From JAPPLB01 sp965218555 (lineage in GTDB: Bacteria > Acidobacteriota > Terriglobia > Bryobacterales > UBA6623), in contig OZ244625.1 of NCBI GenBank assembly GCA_965218555.1, forward strand, positions 2,790,001-2,854,000: 64,000 bases of DNA. The letters are read 5' to 3'. Below the pieces are notes generated by a model. The model had not been told where the DNA came from. It did not search any database and saw only the letters and a program-made list of their open reading frames with translations. Both the position numbers and the translations under genes were made by a program. Numbering within the stretch: the first letter of the stretch is position 1; every line of letters begins with the position of its first letter. Positions 44,477 through 53,777 of this stretch are shown piece by piece.

Positions 44477-45122
44477 GGCGCCACCGAGGTTTCGGTACCG
44501 GCTTCCCGGTGCACCTTCCAAATCCAGCGCTCGCACGACGGCGGGAATCATGGCTGATTCGGCTCGGTCGAAGTCGGCCCACACCCGGCGGTGTATCGCT
44601 TCCATTGACGCACGCCTACGGCTGGTGCCGCGCGCTTCTTGCGCGGCAGAGTGGGATCAGCGGGCTCTTTCTGCTGGTCTTCGTGCGTAAAGCCCGCCGA
44701 TGAGCGGAGGCTCAGGTCGAGCGGAATACTTCTGGAGTTCATCCGCCGCAGGGTGACTCTTCCCGTCGCGGCCCGGGCGTCCTTCACCCCTTGACAGACA
44801 CGCTCATCCAAGAACCACGCGATTGCCCCGGTTGCCGTCGTTGTGCTTAGCGGCGGTGACGTCACCGCCGCAGCCCGTCAAATAGATCCTGGCGGCCGAG
44901 GGAAGGCTCTGCTTCCTTTTTCGTCGGGCAAGGCCGACAAGACCGCCCGACCCATGGCCCTGCCAGCATCAGTGGACGGGGTGGACGGCATGGCACGAGA
45001 CCGCCGCAAGCGGTCCGCCGCGCCGCCCCGTCAAGACCTGCGGAAGTCCCATCATGGCGGCTCTGTGTTGTTATGCTGGCAACCGTATGCGGCGCGGCTC
45101 TGCCGCGGCGCCGAGGACATTG
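44477..45122. other. long non-coding stretch after groES
   Basis: About 650 bases. No groEL and no RNA gene were recognised. A minus-strand frame at 44548-44865 has coding-like passages ('AIAWFLDERVCQGVKDARA') but no family match or good start, so it is not called. A palindromic GGCGGTGACGTCACCGCC sits at 44852-44869 and could be a protein-binding site or a short hairpin. Confidence 0.4.
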
Positions 45123-46880
45123 ATGATAGCGAGACCTTCAGGCGCTTTAGCGGTTCTTTCTTCGTACTTGGCCGTCCTCCTCCTCCCCGTTCTGTTGACC
45201 GGCGAACCGAGGCGTAGGGTGATCCCTACGGGCCGCGCCGAGACGATGTACTACAACGGCAAGATCATCACGATGTGGGAGGAGCGGCCGATCGCGGAGG
45301 CGGTCACGATCGCCGATGGGAGATTCCTGGCGGTCGGCACGACGCAGCAGGTGGGCCGCACGGTGGGTCCGGACACGAAGCAGATTGATCTTGCCGGCAA
45401 AACGGTTGTGCCGGGCCTGATCGACGCGCATGTTCATGCGATCAACGCAGGGCTGGCGGAGCGTGACGGTGAAATCCCGATCATGAAGAATTTCGCCGAC
45501 ATCCGTGCTTATGTCGAGAAGGCTGTCCGCTCGACTCCTGCACACGAGCTCATTTTCGTGCCGAAGGTCTATTCGACGCGGCTGACGGAGCGTCGCTATC
45601 CCACACGTTGGGAACTCGATCGGTTCAGCGGCGGCCACAAGGTCATGCTCGACAACAATTACGCCTCGTCGTTGAATTCGGCCGCCCTCGCAGCTGCAGG
45701 CATAACACCTGACACCCCTGACCCTGCCAACGGCAAGATCATTCGCAATGACGACGGCGAGCCCACCGGCTTGATTCTCGGCGCGCGGCAGCTCCTCGGC
45801 GGCTTGATCGAACAGCGGGCTTTCAGCGCCGAAGACCGGTTGCGGGCGCTGCGCAAGATGCAGAAAGCTTATAGCGCCGCCGGCCTGACGAGTGTGATCG
45901 ATCGGGCGATGCGACCGGAACAAGTGCGCACGTATCAGCGACTTTGGGAATTGGGCGAGCTACAAGTGCGGACCAACATGACCCTGCGCTTGACCGGCGA
46001 GGAGCCGATTGAAACCCTGCGCGCCCAAACGCAGTTGCTCGCTCCCTTGACCGGCTTCGGTGACGACTACCTGCGGGTCGGCGGACTCAAGGTCGTGCTC
46101 GACGGCGGCATCCTCATCGGAACGGCGTACCTGCGAACGCCCTACGGGACGAACACGCGAGTTTACGGTTACAGCGATCCCGATTTCCGTGGTGTCCTGC
46201 GCCTGCCCCGCGAGAAGCTCTTTGCGTGGGTCAAGTTCGGCGCCGGGCTCGGTTGGCAGATGTCCGCGCACACGACCGGTGGCGCATCGACCGACCTCCT
46301 CCTGGAAGCCTTCGAGGCGGTGGATCGCGAAGAGTCGATTCGGGATCGCCGCTTCACTCTCATTCACTCCAACTTTCACAACGAGCAGTCGATCCGGAAG
46401 GCCAAAGAGCTGAGCGTTCTCGTTGATGTTCAGCCGGCTTGGTATCACTTCGACGGTCCCGCTCTCGCCGAAGTTCTCGGAGCGGAAAGAATGAAGACGT
46501 TCCAGCCGCTGCAATCCCTTTTCAGCGCCGGGCTTATTGTGGCGGGCGGCGCCGACCACATGATCAAGTTCGATGCGCGCACCGCCATCAACCCCTATCA
46601 TCCCTTCTACGGCATGTGGATGACGATCACACGGGAAACGATCACCGGCGAGGTCTTCAGCCCCGAGCAGCGCCTGACGCGCGAGCAGGCGCTGAAGATG
46701 TGGACCTGGAATGCCGCTTACCACTCCTTCGATGAAGAGGTGAAGGGCTCTATCGAACCCGGCAAGCTCGCCGACATGGTCGTGATCTCGAAGGACTACC
46801 TGACCTGTCCCGTGCAGGAGATAAGGGACATCGAGGCCCTGACCACGATCGTCGGCGGCAAAGTCGTCTATCAGCGCTGA
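45123..46880 (+). CDS. YtcJ-like amidohydrolase (amidohydrolase family 3)
   Basis: A 585-residue metal hydrolase of the YtcJ/amidohydrolase-3 group. The N-terminus is hydrophobic ('ALAVLSSYLAVLLLPVLLTG') and acts as a signal or anchor, so it works outside the cytoplasm. Motifs are 'GLIDAHVHAINAG' (HxH), 'LKVVLDGGILIGTAYL', 'QMSAHTTGG', 'FTLIHSNFHNEQSI', 'GGADHMIKFD' (late aspartate) and the closing 'GSIEPGKLADMVVIS'. Family members hydrolyse N-acyl or formyl amides. The ATG at 45123 has GAGG seven bases upstream; starts at 45087 or 45054 are possible. It is convergent with the GH88 gene. Confidence 0.87.
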   Translation: MIARPSGALAVLSSYLAVLLLPVLLTGEPRRRVIPTGRAETMYYNGKIITMWEERPIAEAVTIADGRFLAVGTTQQVGRTVGPDTKQIDLAGKTVVPGLIDAHVHAINAGLAERDGEIPIMKNFADIRAYVEKAVRSTPAHELIFVPKVYSTRLTERRYPTRWELDRFSGGHKVMLDNNYASSLNSAALAAAGITPDTPDPANGKIIRNDDGEPTGLILGARQLLGGLIEQRAFSAEDRLRALRKMQKAYSAAGLTSVIDRAMRPEQVRTYQRLWELGELQVRTNMTLRLTGEEPIETLRAQTQLLAPLTGFGDDYLRVGGLKVVLDGGILIGTAYLRTPYGTNTRVYGYSDPDFRGVLRLPREKLFAWVKFGAGLGWQMSAHTTGGASTDLLLEAFEAVDREESIRDRRFTLIHSNFHNEQSIRKAKELSVLVDVQPAWYHFDGPALAEVLGAERMKTFQPLQSLFSAGLIVAGGADHMIKFDARTAINPYHPFYGMWMTITRETITGEVFSPEQRLTREQALKMWTWNAAYHSFDEEVKGSIEPGKLADMVVISKDYLTCPVQEIRDIEALTTIVGGKVVYQR

Positions 46881-46979
46881 ACAGGATTCAGGGTTTCTGT
46901 TTCCTCGCGGCAACGAGCAAAAGGCATTCCCGTCGAGGGGAACGTCGAAAGAAGTCTCGCCAAGAGTCGGCAGGGGTTC

Positions 46980-48098
46980 TCACGCCCCACGCAGTGCGCG
47001 ATCGAGCGCCTCCACGTAGAAGTACTCTCCCCACATGACCGACTCGTTGACGCCAAGTCCCTTGTGGAGATGGTAGACACCCTCGGTGAGAATGCCTTCC
47101 CATGCCGGCTTTCCACGGGCCAGGAAAGGCTCCTCGGAAAGCGTCAGCAGAATGCGCCGGGCCGTCTGGTCATAGAGCATACCCTTGGCGGGGTCGGCGC
47201 TGAGCTTCGCCAGCCGCAGCAGGCCCGCCGCCACGATGGCCGCCGCCGACGTATCCAGATGGCGCGGGCCGTCGGCGGGCAGATCATAGTCGAACAGCGG
47301 AACGCCGTTCGCCGGGGTTTCCCGGATGTAGAAATCAGCGCATGACTCCGCGGTCTGAAGAAACCGCGGGTCCCGAACGGCGTTGTACGACGACGTGAAC
47401 CCGTAGATCGCCCAAGCCAACCCGCGTGACCAGCAAGAGTCGCCTCGGAAGCCCTGCTGTGTCGACTGCCGCAGGAACTCGCCTGTTTCGAGATCATACA
47501 TGCCTTCGTGGGACGAACTGCCGTCGCCGCGAATCAGCACGCGACGCGTCGTGAGGCAATGTTTCATCGCCACGTCAAGGAGCTTCGCGTCCTCGGTTTG
47601 GAGGGCGGCGTAAAAGATGATGCCGACGTTGGCCATGATGTCGATGAACAACGAGTCGGAACCCATGAACGAGCAGAGGTACTCTCCCTTCTTCTTGAAT
47701 CGCAGAGCCAGCGTTCGACCGGCTTGGATCACGACGTCGTTGAGCGCCGTGTCGCCGGTGAGCCGGTACCAGCGGTGGTAGGTTGACAAAAAGATAAACC
47801 CCAAGTCGTGGACGCCGCGGTCCATCTTGCGAGGTTCGAGAGGGGTTGTGTAGCGCTCGGCGAGTTCCCGCCACTGGGCGTCGCACGTGCGGCGGTGGAA
47901 GACCCACATCATGCCGGGCAGAAAACCGTCACACCAATGGGTCCATGCTTCGCCTTCGTGACGCCACTTCCCGTTTTGTGTGTACATCGGGTAGAAATCG
48001 GGATCGCGTTCCACCAATCCCCGGACCTGTTCTTGGGCGAAGTCGAAGGCGTTTTCCAGGGCTGGGCGCCACTGTTCGGAGGGGCAGGTCTCGATCAT
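46980..48098 (-). CDS. glycoside hydrolase family 88 (unsaturated glucuronyl hydrolase-like)
   Basis: A 372-residue alpha/alpha-barrel protein of family GH88/105, which removes unsaturated uronic acids from the ends of oligosaccharides made by polysaccharide lyases. The two aspartates that drive vinyl-ether hydration can be placed in 'HDLGFIFLSTYHRWY' and 'LFIDIMANVGIIFYA'. Other family segments are 'HWCDGFLPGMMWVFHRRT', 'GDSCWSRGLAWAIYGF' and 'PLFDYDLP'. There is no signal peptide, so it should act in the cytoplasm after uptake. The oligogalacturonate-lyase-like gene at 16818 would make suitable products, though the two are far apart. Regulation is not visible. Confidence 0.87.
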   Translation of the reverse strand: MIETCPSEQWRPALENAFDFAQEQVRGLVERDPDFYPMYTQNGKWRHEGEAWTHWCDGFLPGMMWVFHRRTCDAQWRELAERYTTPLEPRKMDRGVHDLGFIFLSTYHRWYRLTGDTALNDVVIQAGRTLALRFKKKGEYLCSFMGSDSLFIDIMANVGIIFYAALQTEDAKLLDVAMKHCLTTRRVLIRGDGSSSHEGMYDLETGEFLRQSTQQGFRGDSCWSRGLAWAIYGFTSSYNAVRDPRFLQTAESCADFYIRETPANGVPLFDYDLPADGPRHLDTSAAAIVAAGLLRLAKLSADPAKGMLYDQTARRILLTLSEEPFLARGKPAWEGILTEGVYHLHKGLGVNESVMWGEYFYVEALDRALRGA

Positions 48099-48152
48099 AG
48101 GCAGCCTAGTTTAGCAGGGGGACTGCCGGGGACCGGCGGACTGACAAGGACC

Positions 48153-48461
48153 CTAAGTTTGCCCGGCGCGGGCGCGTTTGACGTACTCGTCCCGATTCCG
48201 GCGGGACTCGAAGAAGAACATCTCGCCGTCGATCTCTTCCCGAATCGCAACGTTTTCGTCGATATAGGTGCCGGAGACGGGGTCCTTGACCAAGCGGCCC
48301 GTTTTCTCCTCTTTGCCGTCAGTGGCTTGGTCGCCAGCGTCCGAACGCTCGCGGGGACTGGACGAAACGGCCTTCTTGACCGCCTTGACGACGTCGGTGA
48401 TCAACCAGCGCATCAACGCCAGGGCGATGACGGCCAGAATGATGAGGAGAATATTGCGCAC
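48153..48461 (-). CDS. small membrane protein, PP0621/YHS-like without cysteines
   Basis: A 102-residue protein. GTG at 48461 is favoured as start because it gives the typical 'RNILLIILAVIALALMRWL' helix. A longer frame from TTG 48512 would have to run through a perfect hairpin. After a linker rich in Lys, Ser and Asp the C-terminus reads 'LVKDPVSGTYIDENVAI' and 'GEMFFFESRRNRDEYVKR'. This follows the YHS/PP0621 pattern (DPVCGTYV, YFCSxxCRDxY) but the metal-type cysteines are replaced by Ser, Glu and Arg. Function is unknown. Confidence 0.7.
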   Translation of the reverse strand: MRNILLIILAVIALALMRWLITDVVKAVKKAVSSSPRERSDAGDQATDGKEEKTGRLVKDPVSGTYIDENVAIREEIDGEMFFFESRRNRDEYVKRARAGQT

Positions 48462-48478
48462 GATGCTAACCCAAGCAT

Positions 48479-48507
48479 GAAGGCGCCGGCCTGCGACCGG
48501 CGCCTTC
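48479..48507 (-). terminator. perfect GC-rich hairpin, possible terminator
   Basis: GAAGGCGCCGG (48479-48489) pairs exactly with CCGGCGCCTTC (48497-48507) around a seven-base loop. It lies 44 bases after the end of the TPR gene and before the small membrane gene, both on the minus strand. No T-run follows, so it may be a weak or Rho-assisted terminator or an RNA-stabilising structure. Confidence 0.45.
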
Positions 48508-48550
48508 CCCAAAACCCGAACTCAGTAAGCCGCCATCACGTAAGGCGGCA

Positions 48551-49693
48551 CTACTTCTTGCGCCGTTTGCGCCTCTTGGCGTCGGGATTCTCGAAGCTCA
48601 TGTCGACACTGCTCTGGAGCGAAGCGATCAGGCTCTTGGCGGTCGGCGCATTCGGCCCGTTCGGCGCAGTCTGCAGATAATTCTGAAACGCCTCGATCGT
48701 ACCCTCCACCGGAATCGTGTTGCCGTTGTCGTCAACCTTGGCTTGGCCCATGAGTGTCAAGCCGATCTGGTAGAAAGCTTCTGCATAGGGAGGGGTTACG
48801 GTCGTGGCATCACGAAAGGCCTCAATCGCGCCTTCCATATCCCCCTGGTTCATCAACGTGGCGCCCAGGTTGTAGTGGAACTGGCCGGCGTTGTCGGGTG
48901 AGAGCAGCGCTGCATTCGCCAGCTCCTGCTTGCCCTCATCCATCTGCCCGTCCTTGATCAACTCAAGACCAAGATTGTTGTGAAATCCCGCATTGTCGGG
49001 CTGAAACTCGAGGGCTTTGCGATAGGCGGCGATCGACTCGGCGCGTATCGCCTTTGCCTCGGCCCCGCGTTTGGTGCCGGCTAGACTGGAATGCGCTGTC
49101 GCCAATCGCGCCCAGACAGCCACCTGCTTCGGATCGATCTCGGCGGCCTCCTTGAACGAAGCGATGGCCGCATCGAAATTCCGGGCACTCAGGGCTTCCA
49201 TGCCTGCGTTATAGGCGTCGTTCAGTTCTTTGTTCCTGGAGATCTGTTCGCGGCGCTTGCTGAGCCGCTCTTCGTAGCGTTTGCGCTGCTCGGGCGTCAT
49301 GTTCCCCAACTGTTGCTCGGTCAGTTGTCCCGATGCCGCGGCCTTTCTGTTGGCCGCTTCCTTCGCCAAGTCGAAATCCAGTTGGGTCGCTTCACCCGCG
49401 CTCGACGGCTTGATGTTGTTCACACGGGCCTTCTCTTGGCCATCCACCTCCAGGATGACGTTATAGACCCCCATCTGGAGAAAGCCGAAAAGATACTCGC
49501 CGCGCTTGTTGGATTTGACTTGAAACTTACCCGGCATTTCCTGGCGCTCGACACGGACGACCGCTCCCCGCAAGGGCTGTCCGTCTTCCCCAATAACCTT
49601 GCCGCCCAGACGCCCTGTCTGTGCGGAGGCGATGCCCGTGGAGCACAACAACCCGGCCGTCAACAAAGCAACGTGGTAGGCTCTGGCAAACAT
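48551..49693 (-). CDS. secreted protein with carboxypeptidase-regulatory-like domain and TPR repeats
   Basis: A 380-residue periplasmic or surface protein. ATG 49693 is preferred because GGAG lies seven bases upstream; ATG 49699 is nearly as likely. After a signal peptide ('STGIASAQ') a beta-sandwich of the carboxypeptidase-regulatory type is seen ('GRLGGKVIGEDGQPLRGAVVRV', 'GEYLFGFLQMGVYNVILEV' in outline). A charged helical linker is followed by four or five TPR units (for example 'YNAGMEALSARNFDAAIASF', 'AGFHNNLGLELIKDGQMDEG', 'GQFHYNLGATLMNQGDMEGA'), and the tail is very basic (KRRKRRKK). It probably scaffolds envelope complexes. This domain pairing is common in Acidobacteriota. Confidence 0.8.
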   Translation of the reverse strand: MFARAYHVALLTAGLLCSTGIASAQTGRLGGKVIGEDGQPLRGAVVRVERQEMPGKFQVKSNKRGEYLFGFLQMGVYNVILEVDGQEKARVNNIKPSSAGEATQLDFDLAKEAANRKAAASGQLTEQQLGNMTPEQRKRYEERLSKRREQISRNKELNDAYNAGMEALSARNFDAAIASFKEAAEIDPKQVAVWARLATAHSSLAGTKRGAEAKAIRAESIAAYRKALEFQPDNAGFHNNLGLELIKDGQMDEGKQELANAALLSPDNAGQFHYNLGATLMNQGDMEGAIEAFRDATTVTPPYAEAFYQIGLTLMGQAKVDDNGNTIPVEGTIEAFQNYLQTAPNGPNAPTAKSLIASLQSSVDMSFENPDAKRRKRRKK

Positions 49694-49784
49694 ACTCATA
49701 CTCCTTTCACGGGGCCCCGAAAGCCCCCTGCTCAGAATACAATATTCCTCTCGGTTCCGGCCACAGAAAAGCTGCTATTCAGGA

Positions 49785-50489
49785 TCAGCAATCGCATATC
49801 GCATAGGGCGCAGGGTCCTCGACTCCGGCTTGTTCGAACGCTCGAAGGCGGAGCACGCAACTATCGCACGTACCGCAAGCTTTACTCTCGGCCCGGTAGC
49901 AAGACCACGTCAGATGAAGCGGTGCTCCGAGCGCCACGCCGCGCCGCACGATCTCTGTCTTCGAGCAGTGTATCAACGGAGTCTCGATCGCAATGCGCGT
50001 TTCCGGCCGCGTCCCTACCTCGACGGCTGCCGCGAAGGCTCGGTAGTAACTGGGGCGGCAGTCGGGATATCCGGAGCTGTCCTGCTCGACTGCCCCGACG
50101 AATATCCGGTCCGCACCCAGCACTTCGGCCCACGAAACGGCCGCTGTCAGGAAATGGGCGTTTCGGAAAGGCACATAGGTTACAGGGATCTTGCCTTGTT
50201 GAGCCGCGACCAGGTCGGCTTCCGGCACTTGGATCGCCCGATCGGTAAGTGCCGAGCCGCCGATGGCCGTCATATAGCGCTGATCGATGTGCAATCGTTC
50301 TTCCACACCGAAAAAGTCCGCGATCTTCTCGAAGGCCCGCAACTCCCGCGCTTCCGTCCGTTGGCCGTAGGATGAATGCAACAAGGCCGGCCGATAATCT
50401 TGAGACGCGATCGCGGCAGTGACGCAACTATCCATGCCGCCGCTGAGCAAGACTACGGCCTTGGGTCTCTCCGGCATGGCCATCATCAT
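49785..50489 (-). CDS. queC: 7-cyano-7-deazaguanine synthase QueC
   Basis: QueC makes preQ0 from 7-carboxy-7-deazaguanine with ATP and ammonia, the last step before queuosine-specific enzymes. The PP-loop 'VVLLSGGMDSCVTAA' opens the protein. 'TYVPFRNAHFLTAAVSWAE' and 'VGAVEQDSSGYPDCRPSYY' are QueC signatures, and the zinc cysteines are in 'SCYRAESKACGTCDSCVLR'. The length of about 234 residues is normal. Several ATG codons lie close together (50489, 50486, 50483, 50477); the exact start is open. No other queuosine genes are adjacent. It is divergent from the VWA gene with 96 bases between. The same frame stays open far upstream, antisense to the VWA gene, and that part is not coding. Confidence 0.93.
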   Translation of the reverse strand: MMMAMPERPKAVVLLSGGMDSCVTAAIASQDYRPALLHSSYGQRTEARELRAFEKIADFFGVEERLHIDQRYMTAIGGSALTDRAIQVPEADLVAAQQGKIPVTYVPFRNAHFLTAAVSWAEVLGADRIFVGAVEQDSSGYPDCRPSYYRAFAAAVEVGTRPETRIAIETPLIHCSKTEIVRRGVALGAPLHLTWSCYRAESKACGTCDSCVLRLRAFEQAGVEDPAPYAICDC

Positions 50490-50585
50490 AGCCGCGATGC
50501 GGATACCCGTCCTGTTCGCGAACATGAGACGGCTATGATGGGGACCGGAGGTACAGAGCGATTCGCTCAAGCCGGGCGGCCTCTG

Positions 50586-52196
50586 ATGATCGCGGCGCAT
50601 AATCCATGGACGAGATGCGGGTTGTGGGTGTTGCTGCTGCCCGTGGTGGCCTCTCGGCTGCTGCCGGCCATCACGGTTGATGTCCATAATCCTTTTGGCG
50701 ACGTTCGCGTCGCTGTAGGGTCGGCTCCACGCCTCCGGGTCCAAGTTACGGGGACGACGCGCAAAATCACGCACGACGATGTCGAGATCACACGCACCGA
50801 GGAGCGCGTGGTCGTCAAGTGCGCGCCGCACGATGCCGAACCGATCGACCTCAATGTCTTCATCCCGATCGGATTCTCCGTCGATATCGTGACAACGGAT
50901 GGAGCGATAGAAATCAACGGTATGATTCGCGGGGCGCGCCTCGTCACCGAAACAGGTGATATCCGGTTGGCGGCGCCTTGGCGGGCTACGCGCATCCAGA
51001 TGGATTCGGAGCAGAAGCCCGCGGCGGTGCATCTTCCCCCGCAGGCACACTTCATCCAAAACAACATCCAAGTAACTCCACAGCGAACGATCTGGCGACT
51101 CCGGGACCGCCTCCCCGGCAGTCGGGTTACGTACGGACTCATTCGTGTACGTGCGCAAGCACCCGGTGAGCTGCGGCTGACCAATGAGCCCATACCGGGG
51201 GACTCGCCCATCAAACTCCCTTGGCAGTCGGTCGAAGCGTTGGCAGAGGTGCTTGATAAAAAGAAGCCAAGCAAACCGACGCCGCGGCCTAGCCCACAGG
51301 CAGCCCCCGCACCCACGAAGCTTCACTCGGCCGCTGGTAATCCCGTATTCCGGTCCGACGTAAGGATGGTCAACCTCGTCGTCACGGCTACAGACGCGGC
51401 GGGGCGCCCGGTGACCGAGTTGGATCCGGAGGACTTCATCATCATCGAGGAAGGTCAAGAGCAGGAGGTAAGTTTCGCGGGCTCGGACGAAGTGCCGTTC
51501 AATCTGGCGATCCTTCTTGATCTCAGCGGCAGCACGAAGCCGGACCGCCTTGCGATGAGGGAAGCCGCCAAACGATTCGTCTCGCTGGCTCGTCCTCTTG
51601 ACCGCGTCGCCCTGTACGCCCTCGCCGGTGATATCTTCCACGTGGTTGCCCCGCTGAGCGATGATCGCGAAGCACTGCTCGAAACCGTCGACAAGCTCCC
51701 GGAAGTCGCGGGCGGCTCGCCCGTTTATGACGCCATTGCCTTGGCCTACGCCGAGGAACTGCACGAGCACCCCGGCGAGCGCAATGCCTTGATCGTGATC
51801 AGTGATGGCATCGACAACCAGGTGAGCAACCAGAAGACAGACACGCCCTCGACCATCCGGTTCAAACGGCTTGCCAAAGCGGCCGCCGAGATGCATGCGC
51901 TCATCTATCCCGTCTTTCTCCGTTCGGGCGAGCGCTTCGGACGCGGTTGGTCGCAGAAGGCTCGCAAACGCCTGGAGACGTTGGCCGCAGCGTCTCACGG
52001 CCGGATTTTCCCGGCGATTTCCATTCAAGATCTCGACCCGGTGCTCCCGCTGATCGAATCGGAGTTGCGCGGCGTCTACAGTGTTGCCTACTACCCGAGC
52101 AACCAGGATTTCGACGGCGAGTGGCGCGGCGTGGAGGTCAAGGTCGGGCGGTCCGACGTGACGATTCGTGCGCGGCCCGGCTATTACGCACGGTGA
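50586..52196 (+). CDS. VWA-domain protein (acidobacterial VWFA-related type) with N-terminal DUF4097-like region
   Basis: A 536-residue exported protein. The ATG at 50586 gives a signal peptide ('WVLLLPVVASRLLPAI'); ATG 50535 would be longer. Residues about 25-150 are beta-helical like DUF4097 adhesin-type domains ('TVDVHNPFGDVRVAVGS', 'VDIVTTDGAIEINGMI'). After a Pro/Lys linker comes the Acidobacteria-type VWFA unit: 'LVVTATDAAGRPVTELDPEDF' in outline, then a MIDAS loop 'ILLDLSGSTKPDR' (DxSxS), 'SPVYDAIALAYAEEL' and 'ALIVISDGIDNQ'. It probably takes part in envelope protein binding. The serine hydrolase gene follows 31 bases downstream. Confidence 0.83.
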   Translation: MIAAHNPWTRCGLWVLLLPVVASRLLPAITVDVHNPFGDVRVAVGSAPRLRVQVTGTTRKITHDDVEITRTEERVVVKCAPHDAEPIDLNVFIPIGFSVDIVTTDGAIEINGMIRGARLVTETGDIRLAAPWRATRIQMDSEQKPAAVHLPPQAHFIQNNIQVTPQRTIWRLRDRLPGSRVTYGLIRVRAQAPGELRLTNEPIPGDSPIKLPWQSVEALAEVLDKKKPSKPTPRPSPQAAPAPTKLHSAAGNPVFRSDVRMVNLVVTATDAAGRPVTELDPEDFIIIEEGQEQEVSFAGSDEVPFNLAILLDLSGSTKPDRLAMREAAKRFVSLARPLDRVALYALAGDIFHVVAPLSDDREALLETVDKLPEVAGGSPVYDAIALAYAEELHEHPGERNALIVISDGIDNQVSNQKTDTPSTIRFKRLAKAAAEMHALIYPVFLRSGERFGRGWSQKARKRLETLAAASHGRIFPAISIQDLDPVLPLIESELRGVYSVAYYPSNQDFDGEWRGVEVKVGRSDVTIRARPGYYAR

Positions 52197-52227
52197 ACCG
52201 CGGCGCGCGATGAGCTAAAGTGGGCGC

Positions 52228-53409
52228 ATGCTGCCTGCCTCTCCTCGCAAACTCGCGTTCTGTTTGGGCGTGACTTCGGTTTTCTGCATCATGACGATTC
52301 CCCTGCACGCGCAACTCCAGAAAGGACTTCCGGCTTCGGTGGGCATGTCGGAGCAACAACTCGAGTTGGCCGCGTCGATCCTGGCTGAGCAGGTTGATGC
52401 AGGTCCCGTCACGGCCGCGTCGATCGTCGTTGCTCGACGGAATGAGATCGTGCTCGCCCGCGGCTTCGGGAAGCTGACCCACGATGCGGAGGCCCCCCGT
52501 GTGAAGCCGGACTCGATCTTCCTGTTGGCGTCGATCACGAAGCCTGTGACGGGCTGCGCATTGATGATCCTGGTCGACCGAGGGTTGGTGTCGCTCGACG
52601 ACCCTGTTTCCCACTACATCCCGGAGTTTCAGGGCGGCGAACGCGCCAAGGTTACGGTGCGCAACCTGCTCTCGCACACTTCCGGGTTGCCGGACATGCT
52701 GCCGCAGAATCGCGAGCTTCGGCGGGCGCATTCTCCGCTGAGCGGCTTCGTGCAGGGTGCGACGAGGACGCCTCTACTCTATTCTCCCGGTTCGAGCTTC
52801 CGTTACCAGAGCAAGGGCATCCTACTCGCGGCGGAGATCGTCGAACGCGTCTCCGGCAAGCGGCTGCGGGACTTCGAAAAGGAAGAGATGTTCGAGCCGC
52901 TCGGCGTGCGTCACAGTGCTCTGGGGATGGGGGACTGGAAGCTGGAGGAAACCGTGTGGGTGGAGACGTCGCCCAACTCCAATCAGGCCGATCTGGAACG
53001 TTTCGGCCCCAACAGCCCCTATTGGCGGGATATGGGCCACCCTTGGGGCGGCATGCACAGCAGCGCGCTCGATTTGGCGATCCTGCTCCAAACCATGTTG
53101 AACGGAGGCGAGTACGGCGCCAAGCGCGTTTTTAGCCGCGCCGCTGTCGATGCCATGACGAGCGACCAGAACGGTTCGCTGCAAGCCCCTTGGGGGCTCG
53201 GATGGGCGCTGCGGGATTCGCCCGTCTGGAACTTCTTCGGCGAGCTCGTTTCTGCGAGGACCTTTGGGCACACCGGCGCGACGGGCACCGTAGCCTGGGC
53301 TGATCCGGATCGGGATCTGCTCTGTGTGATCCTAACGAACCGCATGGTCGAGAACGGCCGCTTGCTGCGGCGCGTCTCCAATGCGGTGGCGGCGGCAGTT
53401 GAGGACTAG
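52228..53409 (+). CDS. secreted serine hydrolase, class C beta-lactamase/penicillin-binding fold
   Basis: A 393-residue protein with a signal peptide ending at 'PLHAQL'. The active-site motif SxxK is in 'FLLASITKPVTG'. The second motif is 'YQSKG', where YxN is usual. The third is 'GHTGATGTVAW', HTG in place of KTG, as in many esterase-like members. Other family parts are 'LVDRGLVSLDDPVSHYIPEF', 'VRNLLSHTSGLPDM' and 'MHSSALDLAILLQTML'. It is therefore more likely an esterase, peptidase or D-amino-acid hydrolase than a true antibiotic-degrading enzyme. It is co-directional with the VWA gene. Confidence 0.87.
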   Translation: MLPASPRKLAFCLGVTSVFCIMTIPLHAQLQKGLPASVGMSEQQLELAASILAEQVDAGPVTAASIVVARRNEIVLARGFGKLTHDAEAPRVKPDSIFLLASITKPVTGCALMILVDRGLVSLDDPVSHYIPEFQGGERAKVTVRNLLSHTSGLPDMLPQNRELRRAHSPLSGFVQGATRTPLLYSPGSSFRYQSKGILLAAEIVERVSGKRLRDFEKEEMFEPLGVRHSALGMGDWKLEETVWVETSPNSNQADLERFGPNSPYWRDMGHPWGGMHSSALDLAILLQTMLNGGEYGAKRVFSRAAVDAMTSDQNGSLQAPWGLGWALRDSPVWNFFGELVSARTFGHTGATGTVAWADPDRDLLCVILTNRMVENGRLLRRVSNAVAAAVED

Positions 53410-53528
53410 CGAGGCTCTGCCTCAGACCGAAAAGCAGGGCAAAGGATCGCCGCGTGAACTTGACTCAAATGTGAACCTTAGCCAGCGAAGAAAACAAGCC
53501 GGCATCAGATATACTGAGCTTCGACCCG

Positions 53529-53750
53529 ATGAGACTGCTGCGCCGACTCGTGATGCGCGCCGCCCGGGAACTGGCGGCCAATCCGGAAGCCCGTTCCAAG
53601 GCTTCACAGGTGTTGGAAGAGGACATCAAGCCGCGAGCCAAGAAGGCCTGGCAACAGGCCCAGCCCGAAATCGAGAACGCCAAACAGGGATTCAAGAACT
53701 ACGCGAAGAGGCTTCGCGACGAATACCGTAAGGGCCGCGGCGGCGAATAG
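53529..53750 (+). CDS. small basic helical protein of unknown function
   Basis: A 73-residue, almost fully helical, charged protein ('ARELAANPEARSKASQVLEE' followed by 'IKPRAKKAWQQAQPEIENA'). Amphipathic Ala/Glu/Lys/Arg periodicity suggests a coiled coil or membrane-surface helix. Similar short proteins with a 'KPRAxxAW' core occur in other bacteria without known function. There is no signal peptide. It lies alone, 119 bases after the serine hydrolase, and is convergent with the SAM-hydrolase gene. Confidence 0.6.
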   Translation: MRLLRRLVMRAARELAANPEARSKASQVLEEDIKPRAKKAWQQAQPEIENAKQGFKNYAKRLRDEYRKGRGGE

Positions 53751-53777
53751 GTCACCCGGCTTATCGCACGCCCGCAG

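Noticed and set aside
44548..44865. Minus-strand coding candidate after groES
   Set aside because: Some protein-like passages but no start with a ribosome-binding site, no family and no continuation; kept as intergenic.
50490..52028. Very long minus-strand frame joined to queC (747 codons)
   Set aside because: The upstream part is antisense to the VWA gene, whose domains are clear; only the queC part has family motifs.
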